Assembly (NCBI GenBank): GCA_025201365.1
Contig: JAIXMF010000006.1
Span: 124,001-188,000 of the forward strand
Length of the DNA: 64,000 bases
DNA from: Syncephalis plumigaleata
Lineage: Eukaryota; Zoopagomycota; Zoopagomycetes; Zoopagales; Piptocephalidaceae
Reading direction: 5' to 3'
This document shows, piece by piece, positions 42,314 to 51,462 of this stretch. The notes below the pieces were generated by a model. The model made no database searches. It saw only the letters and a program-made list of their open reading frames with translations, and was not told where the DNA came from. The translations under genes and the position numbers were made by a program. Within the stretch, counting starts at the first letter, position 1; the number at the start of each line of letters is the position of its first letter.

Positions 42314-43312
42314 TTATTTCTTGGATCGTTTATTAGTGGATGATTTAGCATTAGTATTAGTGTCATTGTTGTTGATGTATCCATTTGTCGCGAGTAATTG
42401 TCGTGCTGCATTGTTGATATGCTTAAATCGATCTGGTCCCAATTGAATACCGCCATACCAACGACTGACTACAACTACTACATTCTGTGCATCAACAATT
42501 TGTAGTAAATGTAAGAGTCGACCACCAGCTGCTGTTTCACCATCATCATCGCAATCTATAGATGAATAAGTTATTAGTAAACAATAGTGATAGCTAATTA
42601 ATAATGCTAGTATACCTTGAAGAAGATGGCCTGATGGTAGGATAATACGATAAGCACTGATATTATGTGTGGCTCGTGCAATCTTACGATCCATCAATAG
42701 CGTATTAATAACGCGATTCTTGTCATCTACCGAATGGATCTCAGCTAAATGAGCTAGAAACGTACTTTTACGATCGATAATCGGTAATCCATGAGCAATC
42801 TGATGTGATGGCCATAGTTCGGATTCATGTTGCGGTTCACTATTATCATTCGATTGTTCATTCGATTCTTCCATAGTTGCTTGATCCGTAGATGTATCCC
42901 TAGGTGGTGAGTCGACTCGTTCGACTTTAGACGATGCTTGCTCACCCTCCCATCGAGTACATTGCTCGTCGAGATACTCGGTTAGCCAGGCGGTCCAATT
43001 GAATAGTACAACTTCACCTGGCATGTATTGTTGCATTAGCGTATCTAGAATATGTTGCTGCTCCTCTCGACTAAGCCATCCACCAGGTACAAGTAGCTCG
43101 ATAATGGGCGGTGCTACTGCTGGATAGTCGACGGGAATGTGAATGCGTAACTTTAACTGACGCTCCGTATAACGCGTTTCAGGAACGAATAGCCAGGCAT
43201 CGTCATAGTCTGGCTCGCGAAAATAGTGTTCACTGCCGTAGATTGCCTCTAGGGCTAGTTGTTCCTCACGTTGTTGTTCTAGATTATTCTCTACTTGACT
43301 ATCGTTTGACAT
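42314..43312 (-). CDS. IMPACT/YIH1-like RWD protein
   Basis: IMPACT/Yih1 binds Gcn1 and restrains the eIF2-alpha kinase Gcn2. Two exons (43312-42616, 42555-42314). The N-terminal RWD domain shows EQLALEAIYG, LKLRIHIPVDYPAVAPPIIE and LTEYLDEQ. A variable acidic linker follows. The C-terminal IMPACT (UPF0029) domain shows DRKSTFLAHLAEIHSVDD, ARATHNISAYRI, DCDDDGETAAGGRLLHLLQI and VVVVSRWYGGIQLGPDRFKH, the signature of the family. The basic tail NTNAKSSTNKRSKK is a species-specific extension. Confidence 0.92.
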   Translation of the reverse strand: MSNDSQVENNLEQQREEQLALEAIYGSEHYFREPDYDDAWLFVPETRYTERQLKLRIHIPVDYPAVAPPIIELLVPGGWLSREEQQHILDTLMQQYMPGEVVLFNWTAWLTEYLDEQCTRWEGEQASSKVERVDSPPRDTSTDQATMEESNEQSNDNSEPQHESELWPSHQIAHGLPIIDRKSTFLAHLAEIHSVDDKNRVINTLLMDRKIARATHNISAYRIILPSGHLLQGILALLISYHYCLLITYSSIDCDDDGETAAGGRLLHLLQIVDAQNVVVVVSRWYGGIQLGPDRFKHINNAARQLLATNGYINNNDTNTNAKSSTNKRSKK

Positions 43313-43386
43313 GACAATAACAAAGAAATAACGAAATGATGAAATAAGGAAATGTGTCGCGATTTTTCCAATAACTTATTTTTATT

Positions 43387-44386
43387 ATGATTCCTACACC
43401 TGATCTTGCACACTTACGGTCAGAAGATTACCGACTTGTCTACGAGCCAGCCGGTTAGTGGTCAGCTGTACTGATTACAAACAGTTATTGAAAAGTTCCT
43501 GAATAGAGGACACGTTTCTGCTATTAGACGCGTTAGAACAAGATCAAACGCTGATACTTGAACGAAAGCCACGTTTATGTTTAGAGATTGGGTAAGCACA
43601 CTCATACAGGTCACTATTGTCTGCCTCTTTCTATAACAAACGCGTCTATTGTAGTTCCGGGTCAGGGTGTGTATCTACATTTCTAGCCACGGTAGTTGGT
43701 CAAACGCAAGCAGGTAAAGCAATCGATGCTGAATAACTATATCAACAATAATAACAATAATGTATTATTGTAATCATTTAGTATTTCTCTGTACCGATAT
43801 CAATCCTCATGCTACTCAAATAACTCGACGTACAGGCATTCAGAATAAGGTATATGATGTAATATTCTAGCTATTGTGGCTAACTAGCATTATATAATAG
43901 ACAACGCTTGATCCGATATGCACCGACTTAACCGATGGACTGCGCTTAACGGGTCTTGTCGATGTTCTAGTGTTTAATCCACCCTATGTGCCTACACCAT
44001 CCGATGAAGTAGGTCGTAATGATATTACAGCATCATGGGCAGGCGGTATCGATGGTAGACAAGTAGTCGATCGACTATTACCGCGTGTATCTGTAAGCAA
44101 TCACAATAGTAATCAGATAATGATATCACTTTACTGAATGACTAACCATATATGAAATAGCAACTATTGTCGTCAACTGGACTATTCTACTTGGTTACAG
44201 TACGGGAGAATAAACCACAGGATATTATTACTACATTAGCATCGTATGGTCTAGCAGGAAATGTATGTAATACTATGTCTTACTGAATAGACAGTATTGC
44301 TAATCAATTAGTTCAATGTGTAGATTATAAGTGAACGTAGATCAGGTCCGGAACGATTGGCCATTTTACGATTTCATCGTGTTTAA
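43387..44386 (+). CDS. N6AMT1/HemK2-type protein glutamine methyltransferase
   Basis: With Trm112 it methylates the GGQ glutamine of eRF1 (yeast Mtq2). Seven short exons. Start [20 protein letters not shown] is followed across a splice by [15 protein letters not shown]. The SAM-binding motif is [17 protein letters not shown], the acidic motif CTDINPHAT, and the catalytic NPPY motif sits in [34 protein letters not shown]-type segment appears as [17 protein letters not shown]. It ends [17 protein letters not shown]. Length about 215 residues, as expected. Confidence 0.93.
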
Positions 44387-44437
44387 CCAGCTAGTTAATT
44401 TACACAACATTTTAATAAATCTTTCTTTCTATTTATC

Positions 44438-44853
44438 ATGTCCCTGACCAGAGATAATGTTGAACTGTTGCGACAGCAATTGGGTAAGCGCTGTCGTACA
44501 CTTATATCGGATGGCCGTGTACTTGTTGGCCATTTCATCTGCGTTGACAAACATAAGAACGTGATCATACACGGTGCCGAAGAATTCTCGAATAGTAAGC
44601 GACAGGATGGCAATTATGAGTAGTACAGTCGCTTAATTCTTTATTAATTATTACTATTATTATTATCTACTTAGACGCGTCGCGATTTATCGGTATGGTC
44701 ATGATTCCCGGTGAACATCTAGTCAAATTCGAAATGGAAGTTCCCTCGTCTATGTTAGCGTGTCAGAATCAAGACAATAGAAGTAATACAGGAACTGGTC
44801 AGCTGATGACCATTGAAGAACAAGAATCAACAGAACATTCACTGTATAGTTAA
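44438..44853 (+). CDS. NAA38/LSMD1-like Sm-fold subunit of NatC
   Basis: Two exons (44438-44594, 44675-44853). An Sm1-type motif (LGKRCRTLISDGRVLVGHFI, CVDKHKNVIIHGAEEF) and a divergent Sm2 (SRFIGMVMIPGEHLVKFEME) match NAA38 (yeast Mak31), the Sm-like auxiliary subunit of the NatC N-acetyltransferase. The GMVMIPGEHLV form fits NAA38 better than LSM8. The C-terminal tail (about 30 residues, Q/E/S-rich) is not conserved. Confidence 0.82.
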
Positions 44854-44980
44854 CACGCATTTACCACTACTGCTACTACGTATAATAGTAGTGACAATGT
44901 ATAGAAAATAAAGCATTTATTCCTCAAGCGAAAAGAAAGCAAATGCACCTATGATTAGTGTTGCTTCGAGTAGAGCACGT

Positions 44981-45396
44981 TTAGGAAGCAAGCTCCTTTA
45001 TCTTCTGTTCTACTTGGGTAGCGTTCAGATTATCCACGTTAACATGTTGCTCCTTGCCTTGATCTATTTCACATAAGGATGGTTACAGGTCGGTGGACAC
45101 TACTCATTACGAATCACTTACTGTAGCGAGCATAGATTACGGGTTGGATGCCCGTTGCTTCACGAACAAGAATTGGTAGAGAGGGATTGGCACCTTTGAA
45201 TGCAGTATAATTCGCCTTTACATACTCGCTAGAAGGAGAGATAGTCATCAGCAACGAGTATATGAGATAACGTAGGCAGATCCAAGATCCCAGTAGTTAG
45301 CAACACTTACCGAACACCCTGACTAGACGACGATGTTTGACAGAGATGGATGCGCAGTTCGCGCAAGTGTTTAGCAACAGGACCGCGCCAGGACAT
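44981..45396 (-). CDS. NDUFA2: NADH dehydrogenase subunit NDUFA2 (B8)
   Basis: Accessory subunit of mitochondrial complex I with the thioredoxin-like L51/S25/CI-B8 fold. Three exons (45396-45311, 45228-45122, 45063-44981). MSWRGPVAKHLRELRIHLCQ, then TSSSSQGVREYVKANYTAFK and GANPSLPILVREATGIQPVI follow the family closely. The ending NQGKEQHVNVDNLNATQVEQ is also as expected. About 91 residues. It shows that this organism keeps complex I. Confidence 0.93.
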
Positions 45397-45496
45397 GATA
45401 GAACAGAACAATACGGAAAAAGTAATAGAAATAATAATAGCGAATATCGCTCAAAATCCTTTCACCCTTATAGTGTTGTGATTACAAAATTCCCCT

Positions 45497-45562
45497 CCTG
45501 ATTAGCGCAGTTAACCACTTTATCTTTTGTTTTTACGAATAAATAATAGCTATGATAATAAC
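45497..45562 (-). repeat. Short dispersed repeat, copy 1
   Basis: On the minus strand it reads ATTATTTATTCGTAAAAACA ... GGTTAACTGCGCTAATC. It matches the copy at 55290-55365 almost base for base and faces copy 2 at 45590-45722. Confidence 0.7.
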
Positions 45563-45589
45563 CTTTAAGTATTTAGACGTGAGTAGCGA

Positions 45590-45722
45590 TAACCCTCAAC
45601 TGCTAGAGCAATGACAACTACTCAATAGTAATAGCAATGCGATAATGGTGTTAACAACTGTGCATGGTTATTTATTAATAAAGAGTAGCAGCACTAATCG
45701 ATTGGAATAGTCCTGTAGTAAT
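45590..45722 (+). repeat. Short dispersed repeat, copy 2
   Basis: It opens CCCTCAACTGCTAGAGCAAT and GACAACTACTCAATA, contains TTATTTATTAATAAAGAG and closes ACTAATCGATTGGAATAGTC. The 57813 and 51192 copies match along it. On the other strand it supplies the last codons and stop of the gene at 45668-46320. Confidence 0.7.
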
Positions 45723-46320
45723 GTAGATATAACGATTGGAATATCGATGGGTTTCAGTAGGGTATAAGCGAGTGGGTGTGATAACAGTGTTAATTGACGA
45801 CGCTTATGATTCATTGCTAAGTGCCGTGAATGAGACGTTGATTGATTTATGGCAAGGTGATGATGGTATTGATCGTAGTTAATGGTTGACACGGATAGCC
45901 AAGTATTCAAATGGCAAATGATGACAATGCAGGCAACATAAACACCTATTACTTGCAGATAAATGGCTGCGTATTGACCGGTGTGTTCCACTGAGTGGCG
46001 TGACATAATCGTCAGATCTACAGGTAACATCCAAACAATGGATGAAATGGTTGTCGAGGTCGACTTCATTAAAGCGGCACCTTCATGGAATAGTAGTCTC
46101 AATTGACTATTAAGCTGTTGGATCGATGTCTGTATCGATTCCCTTAGTAATGTATCCAGCAGTTGATGATAGCCACTATTGTATAGGAATGTGAGGGTAG
46201 GTGATGGTGTACGAGTCGATTGATCGGCATCATTTGATTGAAGATGTTTGACGAACCATTCAGTAAAACTGGCCGGAATATCTAGAATGACCATGTAGCC
46301 ATCTTTATCTAATAGCGTTT
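45668..46320 (-). CDS. Unrecognised protein, probably partial
   Basis: An open frame of about 210 residues. The codons before its first ATG (46294) read DKDGY in frame after a good TAG acceptor near 46313, so the true start may lie upstream in an exon I cannot find. The segment DIPASFTEWFVKHLQ, FLYNSGYHQLLDTLLRESIQ, TSIQQLNSQLRLLFHEGAAL and SIVWMLPVDLTIMSRHSVEH looks like a folded helical domain. After about YAAIYLQ a GTAATAGG donor may start an intron, and the rest looks less like protein. The 3' end lies in a dispersed repeat. I name no function; a relic is possible. Confidence 0.4.
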
Positions 46321-47606
46321 ACAACTAATTATCCATCATTAGCAATCAATTATTTAGCGTATCGATGCCTTCTTAAATTGTCTGTTTGTTGCTTGAGTGT
46401 TCATACATCCCAACATTGTATTGACTAGTATGTCTATGTGCAATTGACCATTACATCGATAATAATGAATGGAATCACCACGCTATTGTTATTGTCATCA
46501 TTATTGATATGGATTGATTTACATTCAGCTATATTCAGACAATCATTTCAATAGAATATAACCAGCCATGATGATTGTAACAGGTATACGTGTCATTATT
46601 GATGGAGTATTATGAAATGATGATGATGTGTAGATTCAGACAATTGACAGATCATGCGATTAGACGACATGACAGACACTCATCGCTAATTGCTATGATG
46701 ATTAAACAAATGGATAGCTTTCCTTACATTTCCACTTTAATCGACACTCATATGCATCGTGTGCATCTAAAAGTGATTAGATGATAGGGACTATATTGAC
46801 ACTCCTTAGATGCATGTCTAATTCAATAGTAATAGCTCATTTGTTGTACATTCATGTGGGGTGAGGAATGCTACATGATACATTGTAAGCAAAGACGACA
46901 ACGCAATCATACGGTAATTGGCTCGGGTAACTCATGTCGACGTTTCACTTTCTCTATTTGGATTGCATTCGACAATTGACAGAAACAGGTTGACATGTAT
47001 TCCTCCATCTAATTGGTACTCATCTGTTCGGTGTGCTACTACACCAATACTACTTGTCATTTGGTATTTGTCTGTCCATTATATCCGTCAATTATCGCTC
47101 GCCTATTGACTACGTACGAATAAGCATACTATTCCACTCACTATTACTACTACTACTACTATTCATTCCATAATACACTAGTCATGTATACAATAATCAA
47201 TACAATCATAGCAATAATATCATCGTATAATCAATCAATACAAAGTAGTCGATATATCTGGATGCACGATACAGACAAGCAATACCAGTTGATGCAAGTG
47301 TACGCGTGCATCATTCACCGAACATACCGATAGCTATCAATGATAATGGTGATACGATATATTCTGGTCATTTGATTAATGTCTATATAATTGCACTAAT
47401 AGGAACAGGTATTTGTAACTATTAAGGTGTTCGATATCACGAATAAACATACGAATTGCCAACCCTTGTTTCGTATGCACAATCCCGTATGCATAGCTTC
47501 CAGTCTGGAAATGATCAATTGACAAGTTCAACATCGTTTGGCATTCACCAATAGCAATGGCATTGTTATGCAGCTATATCAATATCCGCCATCATCACCA
47601 TCTCGG
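46321..47606. other. AT-rich spacer, no gene seen
   Basis: Nothing on either strand that I can support as an exon chain. There are simple ACT and TAATA runs near 47145 and 47210. Confidence 0.5.
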
Positions 47607-47781
47607 CTATAAATCAAGCACTTTTTGACACACTCAACTTGCCATCTTCATACTCGCTCTTCTACTCTACTCTACTCTAACTGCTTTCTATTGCTTTCTA
47701 CTCTCGTTCTATTCTACTCTCACCACTTTCTACTCTCATTCTAGTTAGCTGAGCTATCCATTCCACTAGGCCAACAACAAC
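47607..47781 (+). promoter_or_regulatory. TATA box and CT-rich leader of the micro-exon gene
   Basis: GGCTATAAATCAAG near 47607-47620 is a good TATA box. It is followed by a pyrimidine-rich leader with repeated TCTACTC (about 47650-47745) up to the ATG at 47782. This arrangement is usual for strongly transcribed fungal genes and supports a real transcription unit. Confidence 0.65.
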
Positions 47782-50700
47782 ATGAAGCTCTCTGCCGTTC
47801 TCGCTATTGCTGTCGCCGTCGTCGCTGTCTCCAGTCTGGTCGCCGTTGAAGCCAAGCCCGCATTGGCCCGTCGTGGTATGTCACAGAAACAACAAGAACA
47901 ATGATAGTAATGGACACTAGCTGACTCGTTAATGATTGCTCGATAGCTGGCAAGTCTACCATTTGACCACAATGTCCCGTGTATTAACCATGCTGTATTA
48001 CTATTTGTACATTTATTCCGTGAATAGTTGGTATGTTGTCCGTGTAATAATGATTCGATTCAATGTGCTAACCGTAATATAATCATGCTCAATCCTCATG
48101 TGTGTCTATTCCGATAGTCGAACGTAGGTTTGCCGATAAATAAATAAACCACTTGACATGCTACTAATCATACTGCCATATCGACACGGTACATGGATCA
48201 ATAGACTGTAAGTAGTAGTCATGCCATGCTGACCATACCATTCAATGAGCTAACCATCCATATGGAATTATTCCACAAATAGATGGTACGTATGACTACT
48301 ATGGCAGTATCAGTTGATGTACTAACCATAGTCTATTGCTTTATTGCTTACCGACGATTACCGATAGTTAGTAAGTTCATGTATATTCATAGTTGTTTTG
48401 ACTCGCTAATCACATCATAATGTTTATTCCGCCTATTAATTTGTTAATAATAGCTGGTAAACCATTCTATTAAGTACATCATGTACTATGCTAATTGTAG
48501 TGTAAATCAAACCATATGTGATTACCATTTCAAGAGGACGTAAGTTACCATACTGATCGTAATGAATGAGGTACTAACTACATTATGACACACAACTTAT
48601 GTATGTTTCTGTATGCTAGGCTGTAAGTTACCATCCTGATTGCAATAAATGAGGTACTGACTACGATATGGCACACGATCTACGTATGTTTCTGTATGCT
48701 AGGCTGTAAGTTACCATCCTGATTACAATGAATAAAGTACTGATTATGTTATGACACACAATTTGCGTGCGTTTTTGTATGCTAGGCTGTAAGTTATCAT
48801 TTTGATTGCAATGCATGGGGTACTAACTACGATATGGCACACGATCTACGCATGTTCCTGTATGATAGAAAGTACGTAACCATTCTGATTGCAATGAATG
48901 AAGTACTGATTATGTTATGACACACAATTTACGTGTGTTTTTATATGCTAGGCTGTAAGTTACCATCCTAATTGCAATGCATGGGGTACTAACTACGATA
49001 TGGCACACGATCTACGCATGTTCCTGTATGATAGGAGGTAAGTTGCCATTCCGACAGCAATGAATGAGGTACTAACTACGATATGACAATAACCTACGTA
49101 TGTTTTTGTACAATAGGGCGTAAGTTATCATTTGGATTGCAATGAATGAGGTACTGACTACGATATGGCACACGACTTACGTATGTTCCTGTATGATAGA
49201 GAGTAAGTTACCATCCTGATTACAATGCATGGGGTACTGACTACGATATGGCACACGATCTACGCATGTTTCTGTATGCTAGGCTGTAAGTTACCATCCT
49301 GATTACAATGCATGGGGTACTAACTACGATATGGCACACGATCTACGCATGTTCCTGTATGATAGAAAGTACGTAACCATTCCGACAGCAATGAATGAGG
49401 TACTAACTACGATATGACAATAACCTACGTATGTTTTTGTACAATAGGGCGTAAGTTATCATTTTGATTGCAATGAATGAGGTACTGACTACGATATGAC
49501 ACACGATCTACGCATGTTCCTGTATGATAGGAGGTAAGTTACCATCCTGATTGCAATGAATGGGGTACTGACTACGATATGGCACACGATCTACGCATGT
49601 TCCTGTATGATAGGAGGTAAGTTACCATCCTGATTGCAATAAATGAGGTACTAACTACGATATGACAAATAACCTGCGTATGTTTTTGTACAATAGGGCG
49701 TAAGTTATCATTTGAATTGCAATGAATGAAGTACTGACTACGATATGACAATAACCTGCGTATGTTCCTATATGCTAGGTTGTAAGTTATCATCCTGATT
49801 ACAATGCATGTGGTACTAACTACGATATGACAAATAACCTGCGTATGTTCCTGTATGATAGAAAGTAAGTTATCATCCTGATTGCAATAAATGAGGTACT
49901 GACTACGATATGGCACACGATCTACGCATGTTTCTGTATGCTAGCCTGTAAGTAACCATTCTGATTGCAATAAATGAGGTATTGACTACGATATGGCACA
50001 CGATCTACGCATGTTTCTGTATGCTAGCCTGTAAGTAACCATTCTGATTGCAATAAATGAGGTATTGACTACGATATGGCACACGATCTACGCATGTTCC
50101 TGTATGATAGGAGGTAAGTTGCCATTCTGACAGCAATGAATGAGGTACTGACTACGATATGACAAATAACCTGCGCATGTTTTTGTATAATAGAGCGTAA
50201 GTTATCATCCTGATCGTAATGAATGAGGTACTAACTACGACATGGCACACGATCTACGTATGCTCCTGTATGATAGGAGGTAAATTACCATACTGATCGT
50301 AATGAATGAAGTACTAACTACGATATGGCACACGACTTACGTATGTTCCTGTATGATAGAGAGTAAGTAACCATCCTGATCGTAATGAATGAGGTACTAA
50401 CTACGATATGATAAATAACCTGGGTATGTTTTTGTATAATAGAGCGTAAGTTACCGTCCTGACTACAATGAATGAAGTACTAACTACGATATGGCACACG
50501 ATCTACGTATGCTCCTGTATGATAGAACGTAAGTTATTATCCTGATTGCAATAAATGAAGTACTAGCTACGATATGACAATAACCTGCGTATGTTCCTGT
50601 ATGATAGAACGTAAGTTATCATCCTGATTGCAATAAATGAGGTACTGACTACGATATGGCACACGATCTACGCATGTTCCTGTATGCTAGGCTGTAAGTT

Positions 50701-50852
50701 ACCATCCTGATTGCAATGCATGGGGTACTGATTATGTTATGACACACAATTTGCGTGTGTTTTTGTATATCAGTCTGTAAGTCATTACTCCAGTCGTCCT
50801 CTACGATATACTAATCACAATACAATCCACGCTAATCGAATGATAGGATTAA
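47782..50852 (+). CDS. Micro-exon gene for a ~69-residue secreted peptide
   Basis: Exon 1 (47782-47875) encodes a signal peptide: MKLSAVLAIAVAVVAVSSLV then AVEAKPALARR, with likely cleavage after VEA. Intron-like units then leave micro-exons starting at 47947, 48028, 48118 (6 bases), 48205, 48283, 48368, 48454 and 48535 (5 bases, AGGAC). Next come 27 single codons at 48620, 48703, 48786, 48869, 48952, 49035, 49117, 49200, 49283, 49366, 49448, 49531, 49614, 49697, 49779, 49862, 49945, 50028, 50111, 50194, 50277, 50360, 50443, 50526, 50608, 50691 and 50774. The exon at 50847 reads GAT TAA. The first group reads AVVEHYVTED in phase 1; the 5-base exon shifts to phase 0, where the codons spell AAAKAEGRAKGEEG then VKPPESERSNNASD before the stop. 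No internal stop occurs. A non-coding exon follows from 50908, with AATAAA near 51056. Nearly all introns have GTAAGT-type donors and TAG acceptors; the array introns also have TACTAAC-like branch sites. The function is unknown; a secreted variable peptide is an inference. A splice-like satellite without protein is the alternative. Confidence 0.7.
48540..50776 (+). repeat. 27-unit ~83-base tandem array: each unit one intron plus one codon
   Basis: The period is 83 bases (82 in a few units). A unit starts GTAAGTTACCATCCTGATTG, has GGTACTAACTACGATATG in the middle, and ends TGTATGATAG or TATGCTAG. Three bases follow, then the next GTAAGT. Unit variants pair an intron end with a codon: GCTAG with GCT, CCT or GTT; GATAG with GAG, AAA, AGA or AAC; CAATAG with GGC; AATAG with AGC; the last ends TATATCAG before TCT. 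Length changes occur inside introns but never in the three-base spacer. Confidence 0.95.
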
Positions 50853-51080
50853 GCAGTAAGTAATAATCCACAATGATCATACCCATACTAATCCACTATG
50901 ATTACAGAACAAGACAAGGACATCATCAAGTAGATATTATAGGTATTCAAGTCAAGAATGTATTGGTGCAAGACCCTTTAGTGTCCATGCCATTCAAGTC
51001 ATTATTCCTTGGTACCACAAGCAGTATATCTACAAGATCATTCAATCATTTACTGAATAAATATGTCCTATTCTGATCAT

Positions 51081-51462
51081 TACATCCGTAGTTAATGATC
51101 AAGCATATCAATCGTTTAGTGCTGTCATTATATTTAACAAATCATTACATTGTTTATACACATCGTCAGATCAATAGTACATCTATACTAGCATAATAAT
51201 AATAGCAATGCAATAATGGTGTTAACAATTATGCACGATTATTTATTAGTAAAGAGTAAAAGTTAATGACTTACAGCATTAATTGACTGGAAAAACACCG
51301 TAACTACATTCAACATCAATCAGATTACTTGTAATACACAAAACAAATGGGACTAGATATCATGTAAACGTATTATTGTCATTTATTATTATTATTATCA
51401 TGGTAATTAGCTTGTAAAGTAAAGTAAAATAAAATAGAGATAAGCATAAAGAAGAGTAACAA
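51081..51462. other. Spacer between convergent genes
   Basis: No gene. It contains copy 3 of the short dispersed repeat (51192-51310) and a TTAT run near 51380. Confidence 0.5.
51192..51310 (+). repeat. Short dispersed repeat, copy 3
   Basis: ATAATAGCAATGCAATAATG and GTGTTAACAATTATGCA followed by ATTATTTATTAGTAAAGAG match copy 2 (45620-45690). It ends with the shared tail in the form CATTAATTGACTGGAA. Confidence 0.65.

Noticed and set aside
44438-44853. LSM8 rather than NAA38
   Set aside because: The Sm2 region reads GMVMIPGEHLV, the NAA38 form, not the RGxNV of LSM8.
49572-49916. Minus-strand frame of 114 residues with internal repeats
   Set aside because: A shadow of the 83-base array; it lacks a start context and crosses the units in changing phase. 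The plus strand carries the splice signals.
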